Shown: positions 16,716-25,686 of the stretch, piece after piece
Numbering within the stretch: the first letter of the stretch is position 1
Layout of the letters: the number at the start of each line of letters is the position of its first letter
DNA from: an uncultured cyanobacterium
GTDB taxonomy: Bacteria; Cyanobacteriota; Cyanobacteriia; Thermosynechococcales; Thermosynechococcaceae
Assembly: GCA_937951315.1 (NCBI GenBank)
Contig: CALFCG010000262.1
Location: 1-35,665 of the forward strand
Length of the DNA stretch: 35,665 nt
Direction of reading: 5' to 3'
Program-made: the position numbers and the translations under genes
The notes under the pieces: generated by a model
Told to the model about the DNA's origin: nothing
Seen by the model: the letters and a program-made list of their open reading frames with translations, nothing else
The model's database searches: none

Positions 16716-18446
16716 TCAATTAATATCGAATGAAGCACCTTCAATCCAAATTGAACGTTGGGGGAATGGAATTGTAATATTCTCAGAATCAAAGGCTTGC
16801 TTGAGGCGTCGCCGGTATTCTCGGCCCACATCCCACTGCTTCATGGGCTGAGTCTTAATCAATAGCCGAATCTTGATGCTGTTATCGGCAAAGGCATCCA
16901 CCCCTAAAATGGTCGGAGGCTCTCGGATAAACTCTTTCCAGTTCGGATCTTGCCGCATTTGCACCGCTACGTCTTCAATCACGGTTATGGCCTGATCAAG
17001 ATCGGTGGAGTAGGCAACATCTATGCTCAAATCAACCTGGGACCACTGATGGGTGAAGTTGACGGCAGTCGTAAAACTACCATTGGCAATAGTTACTAAC
17101 TTGCCCTCAAGGGTTCGCAACTGGGTAATCCGAAGATTTAGGTACTCGACAATGCCAGAGCGATCGCCAATTTTGACTACATCGCCCTGGGTGTACTGGT
17201 CTTCCCAAAGTATTAGGAATCCCGCAATCCAATCTTTGATCAAGTTTTGAGCGCTAAAGCCCACTAACCCTAACCCAGTGATGACCAATGCTAATGGCGC
17301 TCGAATCGCATCAAGAAAGAGCAGAATTCCGACACTAATGACAGCATAGAGCGTCACTTCCTGCAGAACATTGGCAATGGTGGGGATCCTTAACGCCACT
17401 CGCTGGTCTGATGTATTGCGGAGAGCGTCTTGTCCAGCCCATCGCTTTAGCCCGTAGACTATCAGAAAATCGATGACTTTCTTCGCCATACTGAGCGCCA
17501 ACAGAATGGCAATGAAGCTCACTGGGACACCGAAGAGCCAAATACCTGCACCACGGGTTTGGGGGAAGAGAACTAGCGCAACGATGGCACCCGCCAACCA
17601 CAGGGAAATTTGCCCCCACCAGAGCAGCGATCGCAGCGTTGAATTGATGTTTCGCTGCTTCGTGAAAGAGAGTATGGAAAATCTTGCCCTTTCTGCTTGA
17701 GCTGTCGTCGTCCACTCAGAGGCGGTGTCTGCATCTGTCAACTCAGGGACCGTCTTTTCAGATTCGGCCCGAAGGATATGCCACTGTCGCCGGAGCAACC
17801 GTTGAAGCTGCCATAGGAGCAGACTCGTGAACAGTACGATGAGAACGACAATAGACAGATATAGAAAAGCCTGCCGCACTCCTTCTGGCTGTCGTTCTTC
17901 GTGGGCATTCACCAGAGCGGCTTTGATTTTCTCTGCCCTCGCCTCAGCGATATCTGAGAGGGCGTTTGAGGTGCTATCAACCTGGCGATCAAGCTCTGTG
18001 ATGGTCATCAACGGGAGCTTCCAATCCTGGCCTGCTTCAGCAACGAGTACAGTTTGGTTATTTAGGGATTGAGCCTTGACTTGAAGAGCTTTCGGATCAA
18101 AGCCGCCATTCACAATTTCTGCGAGATTCGTTTCAATCTCATTGACGCGCCACTCAATCGGGAGCACGTTGTTTTGAGCGTCAGTGCCATTGGCGGCTGG
18201 TGTTGCAACTTTGAATAGAGGCACTCCATCTAGTCGCACATTAGCAATATGAATGTTGCCTCTCTGGATATAGTCGATACTGGGCTGTGGGCTTGAGCTA
18301 CTGTTGAGTTCCGATAAGTTGGGAAACTGGGCATGGGCCGCTGGTGTATAGGTATGACTCACCGCCAAGGCCAGCAGGCTGGCAAATAGCCATTGTAAGA
18401 AGTGCGATCGCAACACTCTGCTGCAGCGAATTTTTCTAAAGTACAT
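16716..18446 (-). CDS. MscS-family mechanosensitive ion channel
   Basis: A 576-residue protein with a signal peptide (LFASLLALAVSHTYTPAAHAQF), a ~170-residue periplasmic region, and then several membrane helices (about 190-215, 265-300 and 360-405). The pore-lining TM3 and following beta domain read RAPLALVITGLGLVGFSAQNLIKDWIAGFLILWEDQ and GDVVKIGDRSGIVEYLNLRITQLRTLEGKLVTIANGSF, the MscS signature. Such channels release solutes on hypo-osmotic shock. The extended N-terminal part is typical of larger MscS-like members in cyanobacteria and chloroplasts. The gene is divergent from the AAA/WD40 operon, with the 28-bp palindrome at 18582 in the space between them. Confidence 0.92.
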   Translation of the reverse strand: MYFRKIRCSRVLRSHFLQWLFASLLALAVSHTYTPAAHAQFPNLSELNSSSSPQPSIDYIQRGNIHIANVRLDGVPLFKVATPAANGTDAQNNVLPIEWRVNEIETNLAEIVNGGFDPKALQVKAQSLNNQTVLVAEAGQDWKLPLMTITELDRQVDSTSNALSDIAEARAEKIKAALVNAHEERQPEGVRQAFLYLSIVVLIVLFTSLLLWQLQRLLRRQWHILRAESEKTVPELTDADTASEWTTTAQAERARFSILSFTKQRNINSTLRSLLWWGQISLWLAGAIVALVLFPQTRGAGIWLFGVPVSFIAILLALSMAKKVIDFLIVYGLKRWAGQDALRNTSDQRVALRIPTIANVLQEVTLYAVISVGILLFLDAIRAPLALVITGLGLVGFSAQNLIKDWIAGFLILWEDQYTQGDVVKIGDRSGIVEYLNLRITQLRTLEGKLVTIANGSFTTAVNFTHQWSQVDLSIDVAYSTDLDQAITVIEDVAVQMRQDPNWKEFIREPPTILGVDAFADNSIKIRLLIKTQPMKQWDVGREYRRRLKQAFDSENITIPFPQRSIWIEGASFDIN

Positions 18447-18581
18447 CCTGTGATCCGCTATTGGCCAGCCTCAGCCTACCGCTTGATTGGGGTTAGTGAG
18501 AACCTGCCACGACGACTCAAAAGCGATAGGTACATCAACTAGCTACACTTTTTGGTTGTGTAAGTTGCCCCCTGATTGAGG

Positions 18582-18609
18582 CCCAAAATAGTAACGTTAC
18601 TATTTTGGG
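18582..18609. promoter_or_regulatory. Perfect 28-bp palindrome, candidate operator
   Basis: The half-site CCCAAAATAGTAAC (18582-18595) is followed directly by its exact reverse complement (18596-18609), with GTAACGTTAC at the centre. It lies 136 bases from the MscS start and 99 bases before the start chosen for the AAA protein, i.e. between two divergent genes. Symmetry without a loop suits a dimeric repressor or activator better than an RNA hairpin. No T-tract follows. An identical half GTTACTATTTT occurs at 25909. Confidence 0.6.
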
Positions 18610-18707
18610 TAGCGTTACCGATCAATTCGCTTGCATAACGTCGTTTGCATCGGTGTCTGATCTGCGTGGACAATTGTGAAGCAACTCACACGGTTAGACT
18701 GCACCTT

Positions 18708-20057
18708 ATGACCGTTGACGAGGTATTACAGATTGTTCAGGCTAGAGTGCCACGGCTCTCTTTCGTCAATGAACTGATCCTACAGAAGTCCTGGGAGGGG
18801 CAAACCTACACACATATGGCGGAAGAGCTGCACTATGAAGCAGCCTATCTGAAGAAAGTCGCTGCTGAACTATGGCAGTTGCTCTCTGAGATTTTCGGGG
18901 AGCCCATTACCAAACTCAATGTGCGGGCCGTCCTTGAAGCAAGGTCAATTACGCAGCAGCAAAATCAGTTGCTTGAAGAGCTTGAAGGGACCGAACCCCA
19001 AGCTCTAACTGCCAGTTCATCTGATTCTACTTTCAAGTTTCCTGGTGGGCCAATGTCCCTGGAATCATCTTTATATATTCCGCGCCCTCCGGTTGAGACC
19101 CTGGCTTGTCAAGAGATGTCTGCACCGGGGAGTTTAGTCCGCATCAAGGCCCCCAGAATGATGGGAAAAAGCTCGCTCCTGATTCGAATGCTTACTCACG
19201 CAGAGGAGCAGGGCTATCGCTCGGTGAGCTTGGATTGCCAGCATCTGAGCAATGGAACCTTAGAGAATCCAGATCAATTTTTGCGATGGTTCTGTGCCAA
19301 CATCAGCCTTCAGCTAGAGCTAGACCCCAAGCTCGATGAGTATTGGGATGATGAAATTGGCAGCAGCATGAGCTGCTCTCGATATCTGAAACAGTATGTT
19401 CTGGCACAGCGGGTCCCACCTATCGTGTTGGTGCTCAATGAAGTCGATCGCCTGTTTGAACATGGCTTGGTTTCTCGGTGCTTCCTCCCCCTACTGAGGT
19501 CTTGGCATGAAGAGGCTAAGCGAGTTGAGCTGATGCAGAAACTCCGGTTGGTCTTGGTGTACTCAACAGAGGTCTATATTCCGCTTAACACGGTTCAATC
19601 CCCTTTCAATGTGGGTGTTCCGCTCAAACTACCCTCCTTCGATCTGGAGCAGAGTCAACGTTTAGCGCTGGGGTATGGACTGGACTGGGCCAAAGGTGAT
19701 AATGGGGCTAAACGGTTAATCCCTTTGCAAGAATTGACGGGCGGACATCCTTACCTGACGCAGCTCGCCTTTTACAGTCTCAAGCGAGGAACGGTCGATC
19801 TTGCCGACCTTCTGGAGACTGCGCCGACTCTATCCGGCATTTATAGTGACCACTTGCGCTACTACCTCGCGATTTTGCAAGACTTGCCAGACCTCATGGA
19901 TGCACTTAAGCAGGTTGTAACCACTGAACAGAGTGTCACCCTAGCACCCAGTTTTGCCTATAAGTTGGAAAGTATGGGGCTGGTAAAGCTGCAGGGCAAT
20001 CAGGTGGTCCCGAGCTGCACCCTGTATCGTTTGTACTTTCGTTCACAACTCCCATGA
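18708..20057 (+). CDS. vMAP-type N-terminal HTH + AAA_35 ATPase, STAND-like
   Basis: A 449-residue protein from ATG 18708; the frame is open from 18645, but the inner ATG matches the normal start of the vWA-MoxR-associated (vMAP) N-terminal HTH domain, which begins MTVDEVLQIVQARVPRLS and contains LQKSWEGQTYTHMAEELHYE (residues 1-80). AAA_35-like NTPase motifs follow: Walker A APRMMGKSS (148-155) and Walker B VLVLNEVDRL (about 240-248), where the usual aspartate before the glutamate is asparagine. Proteins with this HTH belong to cyanobacterial NTP-dependent signalling or conflict systems. The stop overlaps the next gene by 4 bases (ATGA), so the two are translationally coupled. Confidence 0.82.
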   Translation: MTVDEVLQIVQARVPRLSFVNELILQKSWEGQTYTHMAEELHYEAAYLKKVAAELWQLLSEIFGEPITKLNVRAVLEARSITQQQNQLLEELEGTEPQALTASSSDSTFKFPGGPMSLESSLYIPRPPVETLACQEMSAPGSLVRIKAPRMMGKSSLLIRMLTHAEEQGYRSVSLDCQHLSNGTLENPDQFLRWFCANISLQLELDPKLDEYWDDEIGSSMSCSRYLKQYVLAQRVPPIVLVLNEVDRLFEHGLVSRCFLPLLRSWHEEAKRVELMQKLRLVLVYSTEVYIPLNTVQSPFNVGVPLKLPSFDLEQSQRLALGYGLDWAKGDNGAKRLIPLQELTGGHPYLTQLAFYSLKRGTVDLADLLETAPTLSGIYSDHLRYYLAILQDLPDLMDALKQVVTTEQSVTLAPSFAYKLESMGLVKLQGNQVVPSCTLYRLYFRSQLP

Positions 20058-23000
20058 ACACCTATCGGTATCAGGTTGGGGGATGTCTAACCTACGATGC
20101 ACCCTGCTATATCGTCCGTCCAGCGGATACAGAACTCTATGAAGCTATGAAATCAGGTGAGTTCTGTTATGTACTCAATTCACGGCAAATGGGTAAATCG
20201 TCTCTGTTGGTGAGAATGACTCATCTGCTCCAAACGGAAGGAAGCCGCTGCGTCACCGTCGATATGACCCGCATCGGCAGCGAAAATATCTCGCCTCAGC
20301 AATGGTACAAAGGTGTCTTAACCGAGCTGTGGGACGGGTTTGAGCTGCCTGTTAAGTTGCAGGATTGGTGGCATGACCATGAAACGCTCTCGATACTCCA
20401 GCGACTGAGCCGATTTGTTGATCTTCTTTTGCGCCACCACCCCCGTAAAAATCTCTATATCTTCATTGACGAAATTGACAGCATTCTCACCCTCGATTTC
20501 TCTGTGGATGACTTTTTTGCCCTGATTCGTTTCTGCTACAACCAGCGCGCCCACCAGCCGGAGTATAGTCGACTCACCTTTGCTTTATTTGGGGTGGCAA
20601 CGCCTTCCGAGTTGATTCGAGACCGGACTCGAACCCCCTTCAATATCGGTAAAGCGATTCAATTGAAAGGTTTGCAGCCAGAGGAGTCCCAGTCTTTGGC
20701 TCAGGGGTTCGGGGATCACATCAACTATCCCCAAGCGGTCCTCAACACCATCCTGAGCTGGACGCGGGGACAGCCTTTTTTGACTCAAAAACTCTGTCGG
20801 CTCGTACAAACGGCACGGCCGGACACTTATCGTCTCACCCCTGAGGATGAAGCGATTTGGGTGGATGAGGTGGTGCAATCGCAACTGATCGAGGATTGGC
20901 AAACGCAAGATGATCCAGAGCATTTAAGAACCATTCGAGATCGCATCGAATGCAACCGAGAACGAACCGGAAGACTCCTGGCAACCTATCAGCGTGTGTG
21001 GGACGCAGAGTATGCAGAGAAGACATCAGATAGCCCTCCTCCTGTTGATCACAGCCCTGAGCAAACGGAGCTGCTGTTATCGGGATTAGTGGTTTCCCAG
21101 CAAGGGGTTCTGAGGGTCAAAAACCCAATTTATGCAGCGGTTTTCAATCGAGACTGGATCAAGGAACGCTTAGAGGCACTACGCCCCTATTCCGAAGCCT
21201 TTGATGCCTGGATCGGTTCCGACCGTCGAGATCAATCACGACTCTTGCGGGGACAGGCGCTTGAGGATGCCAAAGCCTGGGCAAGGGGAAAAAGCTTAAG
21301 CGATCAGGATTATCAGTTCTTAGCCAGTAGCGAAGCCCTTGAACGGGATGAGATGCAGCGGACCTTAGAGCTGGAGCGGGTCAGAGAAACAGAAGCCCGA
21401 CTGACTGAAGAACGAAAAAACACCCGACTGCAAAAGACCCTACTGGGAGTTGTCAGTGCTGCATTGGTGGGCGTCGTACTTTTTAGTCTGGTACTTTGGC
21501 AACAGAATCAAGCCCTGGCCCTCCGAGAAGTTGAAGCGACTGCGGCCAAGGCTGAGGCACTCTTAGAATCAGACCAAAATCTGGACGCTCTGATCAGCGC
21601 AATTAAAGCCACTCGAAGGCTACAGTCTTTGGGAAACAGGGATACGGACCTGACTCGGAATTTACAATCGACTCTGAGTCAGGTGGTTTTAAACCTTTCT
21701 CACTACAACACCTTATCGGGACATCGAGCCAAAATTCGTACCGTTGCCTTTAGCCCCGAGGGTGAGATGCTTGCGACCGCCAGTGTCGATAGTACCGTCA
21801 AACTCTGGAACCGAGATGGCGCTCTGCTCAAGACGCTGACAGATCATGAGGCCGCCGTATCGTTCGTTGCCTTTAGCCCTGACGGCCAGATGCTTGCCAC
21901 CGCTAGCGAAGACAAAACGGCCAAACTCTGGCGGCGGGACGGTACTCTGATCACCACCCTAAAAGGACATCAGGGTTCAGTTTGGAATGTTCACTTTAAT
22001 TCTGATGGGCAGACTCTAGCCACAAACAGTGGGGATAACACCATTAAGCTGTGGCGAAGTGACGGCACTTTGATCAACACCATCAAAACCAGTGCTGTCG
22101 TTTTTAATATGGCATTTGCACCGGACGGTAAGAGCATAGCAACTAGAAGTGGTGACAATGCGATCAAACTCTTGGAGCTAGACGGTACCTTAGTGACCAC
22201 CTTCAATAATCAAGACAGTCAGGCTCTAAGAATAACAATCAGCCCTGATGGTCAAATCCTAGCGGCGGCAAATGCAGACGGGACGGTCAGGCTGTGGCGA
22301 CGGGACGGTACCCAGATTACCGATTTTCAAGCCCATCAACTCTCAGCGTTTAGTGTTGCCTTCAGCCCAGATGGGAAAAATCTTGCAACCGTCAGTAGTG
22401 ACAAGACCGTAAAAATCTGGCGGCTTGACGGTACCCTGATCACCACCTTTAACTGTCATCAGGCTCAGATTTTGGATGTTCGGTTTAGCCCGGACGGGCA
22501 GACTCTAGCAACGTCTGGCATCGATAATAAAGTCATGCTTTGGCGGATCAACCATCCATTGGCTGTTCCCATTCATGGTCATAGCGGCTCGGTTTTTGAT
22601 GTGGCATTCAGTTCTGATAGGAAGACGCTAGCAACTGCCAGTGAAGATACGACCGTCAAGTTATGGAGGCAGGATAAAACCCTGATCACGACCCTGCAAG
22701 GCCATCAAAGTCCGGTGAGGAAAGTCGCATTTAATCCCGATGGACAGACTCTAGCTACTGTGGGCGGTGAGGACAGCACAGTGAAACTTTGGAATCGGGA
22801 TGGTACTTTGCTCAAGACAATCGATGAACAGCAAGGTGGACTTTGGGGCGTTGCTTTCAGTCCCGATGGAGAGATTCTGGCCTCATCGGGTGGAGACAAT
22901 ACTGCCAAGCTATGGAAACTTGATGGCACATTAGTTGCAACCTTAAAAGGGCATACGGCCCCAGTTTGGAGTGTTGCCTTTAGCCCTGATGGAGAAACTT

Positions 23001-23542
23001 TGGCCACTGCAAGTGGTGACTATACCACGAAGCTTTGGCACAGAGACGGTCGCGTTATCACCACTCTAGACAACGAAGGTGCGACGGTTTTTGATGTGGC
23101 ATTTAGCCCCGATGGTCAAACACTGGCAACCGCCAGTCATGACGGTACAGCTAAACTCTGGAATCGGGATGGCACCCTGATCGAGAGACTTAATGGTCAC
23201 GATGCTGCCGTCTATAATGTGGACTTTGCTCCAGATGGTCGAACCCTGGTGACCGCCAGTGGGGATAAGACTGTGAAACTCTGGCAGCCAGACGGTACCT
23301 TGATCACGTCTCTTGAGAAACATACAGGTGAAGTTTGGGGAATTAGCATTAGTCCTGACTCGCGGACAATGGCGACGACTAGTCGTGATCAAAGTACCCT
23401 CATGTGGGATTTAGAGCGGGTGCGGAACCTTGATTTACTCACCTATGGCTGTGATTGGGTACGGAATTATTTGAGAACCAATGCAGATGTTAAGAAGCGC
23501 GATTGCACCCTCTGCAATGGCGTCAAAACGCCCGAAGGATAG
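20054..23542 (+). CDS. AAA_35 ATPase - membrane helix - 14x WD40 protein (STAND-like)
   Basis: An 1162-residue protein in three parts. An AAA_35 NTPase has intact Walker A (SRQMGKSS, about 42-52) and Walker B (IFIDEIDSIL, about 136-142). A coiled/charged stretch is followed by one membrane helix (about 461-483, LLGVVSAALVGVVLFSLVLW). Fourteen WD40 repeats (about 553-1121) then occupy the C-terminus, enough for two seven-blade propellers, each unit carrying VAFSPDGQ-LATAS-D-TVKLW-RDG. STAND-type NTPases of this shape sense a signal with the repeats and switch by nucleotide-dependent oligomerisation. This one appears membrane-anchored with its repeats on one side and NTPase on the other. It lies downstream of the vMAP/AAA gene with a 4-base overlap. 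Confidence 0.88.
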   Translation: MNTYRYQVGGCLTYDAPCYIVRPADTELYEAMKSGEFCYVLNSRQMGKSSLLVRMTHLLQTEGSRCVTVDMTRIGSENISPQQWYKGVLTELWDGFELPVKLQDWWHDHETLSILQRLSRFVDLLLRHHPRKNLYIFIDEIDSILTLDFSVDDFFALIRFCYNQRAHQPEYSRLTFALFGVATPSELIRDRTRTPFNIGKAIQLKGLQPEESQSLAQGFGDHINYPQAVLNTILSWTRGQPFLTQKLCRLVQTARPDTYRLTPEDEAIWVDEVVQSQLIEDWQTQDDPEHLRTIRDRIECNRERTGRLLATYQRVWDAEYAEKTSDSPPPVDHSPEQTELLLSGLVVSQQGVLRVKNPIYAAVFNRDWIKERLEALRPYSEAFDAWIGSDRRDQSRLLRGQALEDAKAWARGKSLSDQDYQFLASSEALERDEMQRTLELERVRETEARLTEERKNTRLQKTLLGVVSAALVGVVLFSLVLWQQNQALALREVEATAAKAEALLESDQNLDALISAIKATRRLQSLGNRDTDLTRNLQSTLSQVVLNLSHYNTLSGHRAKIRTVAFSPEGEMLATASVDSTVKLWNRDGALLKTLTDHEAAVSFVAFSPDGQMLATASEDKTAKLWRRDGTLITTLKGHQGSVWNVHFNSDGQTLATNSGDNTIKLWRSDGTLINTIKTSAVVFNMAFAPDGKSIATRSGDNAIKLLELDGTLVTTFNNQDSQALRITISPDGQILAAANADGTVRLWRRDGTQITDFQAHQLSAFSVAFSPDGKNLATVSSDKTVKIWRLDGTLITTFNCHQAQILDVRFSPDGQTLATSGIDNKVMLWRINHPLAVPIHGHSGSVFDVAFSSDRKTLATASEDTTVKLWRQDKTLITTLQGHQSPVRKVAFNPDGQTLATVGGEDSTVKLWNRDGTLLKTIDEQQGGLWGVAFSPDGEILASSGGDNTAKLWKLDGTLVATLKGHTAPVWSVAFSPDGETLATASGDYTTKLWHRDGRVITTLDNEGATVFDVAFSPDGQTLATASHDGTAKLWNRDGTLIERLNGHDAAVYNVDFAPDGRTLVTASGDKTVKLWQPDGTLITSLEKHTGEVWGISISPDSRTMATTSRDQSTLMWDLERVRNLDLLTYGCDWVRNYLRTNADVKKRDCTLCNGVKTPEG
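21710..23418 (+). repeat. Fourteen tandem WD40-coding repeats
   Basis: Within the large AAA/WD40 gene about 14 units of roughly 120 bases each encode blades starting at HRAKIRTVAF, HEAAVSFVAF, HQGSVWNVHF and so on to HTGEVWGISI. Units are diverged at DNA level but keep GACGG(T/C)AC(C/T)CTGATCAC-like stretches, so recombination between repeats is possible. Confidence 0.85.
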
Positions 23543-23621
23543 CACAGCGGAACTACTATAGCTGCCGGAGATCCTTCCCCCACACTACATTTTCCGCTGG
23601 GTGCAAATCGCTCTGCTGAGT

Positions 23622-24152
23622 CTAGCTCTGATTTACCTCAAACCCCATTTTCCGTCTCTTGTCCGATGCGCTTTCTATCGCCCAAACTGCGATGACAGGA
23701 CAAACCAGCACCGCCAAGACTGCAGCCCACACAGCCTTGAAAATAACAAACCCCCACAGTGAGAGAGGGGCTGACCAAATTCTGGGCAGGATTAATACGG
23801 TCGGAACTGCAAATAGAAGAACGCCTAAGACTCCGAGAAAAAGACTGCGAATGAATATCGACCGACGATGCCAACCATTTGGGCCAAATTCTACGGTTGG
23901 AATATGATCAAGATCGCCCTTGTACACCTTGCCAGCAACCAGCCGGGAGTTGATCATAGTCATGATGAAGGGCAACAGTAACCCGGTTAGAAGTAGATCC
24001 GGGCCAACAGGTGACTCCTTCCAGTAGTTAATCATTTCTGCATTTCTGAGCGAGAGCCAGCTAATAGCACCATTAGCTACGATATTGGTCAGTGCCGGAT
24101 TAACAATCTGTTCGGATAGAAGATACTGCTTGTGAGCATCAGAGAGCTTCAT
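23622..24152 (-). CDS. Conserved membrane protein, unknown function
   Basis: A 176-residue protein with about four hydrophobic segments: around 50-66 (LLLTGLLLPFIMTMINS), 100-123 (RSLFLGVLGVLLFAVPTVLI), 130-150 (LWGFVIFKAVWAAVLAVLVC) and the following VIAVWAIES. The N-terminal part begins MKLSDAHKQYLLSEQIV and is hydrophilic. I recognise no family. The start lies 46 bases after the symporter stop on the same strand, so the two are probably co-transcribed, possibly as a symporter accessory. It is convergent with the AAA/WD40 gene, with 79 bases between stops. Confidence 0.65.
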   Translation of the reverse strand: MKLSDAHKQYLLSEQIVNPALTNIVANGAISWLSLRNAEMINYWKESPVGPDLLLTGLLLPFIMTMINSRLVAGKVYKGDLDHIPTVEFGPNGWHRRSIFIRSLFLGVLGVLLFAVPTVLILPRIWSAPLSLWGFVIFKAVWAAVLAVLVCPVIAVWAIESASDKRRKMGFEVNQS

Positions 24153-24198
24153 CGCTAGGCTGCCTTACCAAAAAAGATCATCGACGTCGTTCGCTTAT

Positions 24199-25686
24199 TC
24201 AAGACTCCGCAGCACCGAGAGTTGCCGATTCAACACTATCAGTGGAGGATTTTCGCATGCCCCTTAGCTCTCTGTAGCTGAAGCCTGCGACTCCGCTATT
24301 TTTATTGTTTTTGTCAACCTTAGTCCAAAACAGGGTGAGTCCTGCCGACGCTAGGAGGGCAACGGTAAAACTGTTGAGGAGATCGCCTCCACCTGGAACA
24401 TTAAATAGGGGTGAAAAGTCGGGCTTAGGAAAGAACAGCACACCCAAGGCAAGGCCAACAATAGAACTCCAGAAAGCGTTCAGAGCCGATTGGTGGCGAT
24501 TGTAAAAGCTAAAGATGACCGGAAAAACCAACGCCGCACAGAGCAGATCGGCGATGAAAAAGAGGAAAATTACGCTATGGCCCTCCGTGGCAATCTGAAT
24601 CGCAAGTACTCCAATCGCAATGGTGATGGCCCGAGCAACGATCAACGCCTGCGACTCATCTCGATCACCGAGTTTGCGTGTCAGCCTCAGAAAATCTAAT
24701 GTCAGCACCGCTGTGATCGCGTTGAGCAAGGAATCGAGACTGCTCATCACGAGTGCGAGAGCCAACATTATGATGGCAAACTGCACCCAACCAGGTACCG
24801 ATAAAGACGCCAATAAATCAAAAAACGCAGTTGAAGTCTGAAAATTCTTTCCAGCAGCCATCAGCCCTAGCAGACCCGCAATGAAAATGAGGGGCAGGAT
24901 TACCAGCGCTGAACCCGAAAACGAGCGGCGTACCGTTTGTTCGTCGCGGCAAGCATAGACCCGCTGCCAATTGGCTTGATTAAATATTTCCGCAGCGGTA
25001 ATGGCAATTAGTAAGGTTGCTCCAAAGCGCAAACCCCCAATGTTACCCAACGAGAGTAGTTCTGGTGAATTTTCTAAGACTGGCTCAAAGGCTGATCCCA
25101 GCCCGCCCAACGCCCATGCCGTGGTCGAAAAGCATACCACTAGCAGCGGCACAATCAGCATGAACTGGACCGCATCTGTCAAAATCGTCGCCCTGAGTCC
25201 CCCGATCGCCGTGTATAGAAAAATAACCGCCATCACCGCCAGCGACGTCTCTAAAGCAGACCAGGAAAGCTGCTGTTTTAGAACCTGGATGATTACCGTT
25301 AGTTCTGCTGTTAAATACACAAACATGTACAGGAGCATCACTGCTACAACCAACCAGTAGAGGAGACTGGCAATTCTGCGATGGTGAGGCTGCTGAGTGA
25401 AGCGGTTCCGAACATACTCATTGAGGGAGCTTCCCCAAGGCATAATTTGCCTGAGTCGTGGTCCTACAAATGCAAAGGTAAAGACGGCCATCGCCGTCCC
25501 CAAGCAATAACCAAGAACAGCCGTGATTCCGCCCAAGGCTGCGCCAGCTTCTGGTGGATTAAATAAAGTCCAGCCTCCCATTGCTGAGGCGGTCACTGTT
25601 GCGAGTGCTAGCTTACCGCCCACCTGGTTCCGGCTCACTAGGTAATTGTCTATAACGCTCTCTGATTGCTGCGCTAGTTTATCCAT
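24199..25686 (-). CDS. Sodium:solute symporter family protein
   Basis: A 495-residue member of the SSS (solute:sodium symporter, PutP-like) family. Signatures include LYMFVYLTAELTVI, AVIFLYTAIGGLRATILTDAVQFM (the conserved GGxRAxxxTDxxQ segment) and FNQANWQRVYACRD, and about 12 hydrophobic segments follow. The substrate is not evident. The N-terminus is unusual: the first TM helix normally ahead of the YFLAGR-like segment is missing, because the frame begins MDKLAQQSESVIDNYLVSRNQ. No upstream start codon in frame could restore it; the frame upstream is hydrophilic. The protein may therefore be N-terminally truncated or belong to a 12-helix subtype. It heads an operon with the 176-residue membrane protein. 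Confidence 0.85.
   Translation of the reverse strand: MDKLAQQSESVIDNYLVSRNQVGGKLALATVTASAMGGWTLFNPPEAGAALGGITAVLGYCLGTAMAVFTFAFVGPRLRQIMPWGSSLNEYVRNRFTQQPHHRRIASLLYWLVVAVMLLYMFVYLTAELTVIIQVLKQQLSWSALETSLAVMAVIFLYTAIGGLRATILTDAVQFMLIVPLLVVCFSTTAWALGGLGSAFEPVLENSPELLSLGNIGGLRFGATLLIAITAAEIFNQANWQRVYACRDEQTVRRSFSGSALVILPLIFIAGLLGLMAAGKNFQTSTAFFDLLASLSVPGWVQFAIIMLALALVMSSLDSLLNAITAVLTLDFLRLTRKLGDRDESQALIVARAITIAIGVLAIQIATEGHSVIFLFFIADLLCAALVFPVIFSFYNRHQSALNAFWSSIVGLALGVLFFPKPDFSPLFNVPGGGDLLNSFTVALLASAGLTLFWTKVDKNNKNSGVAGFSYRELRGMRKSSTDSVESATLGAAES

Noticed and set aside
23536-23580. Hairpin GAAGGAT...ATCCTTC after the AAA/WD40 gene as terminator
   Set aside because: The loop is about 30 bases and is followed by Cs, not a T-run.
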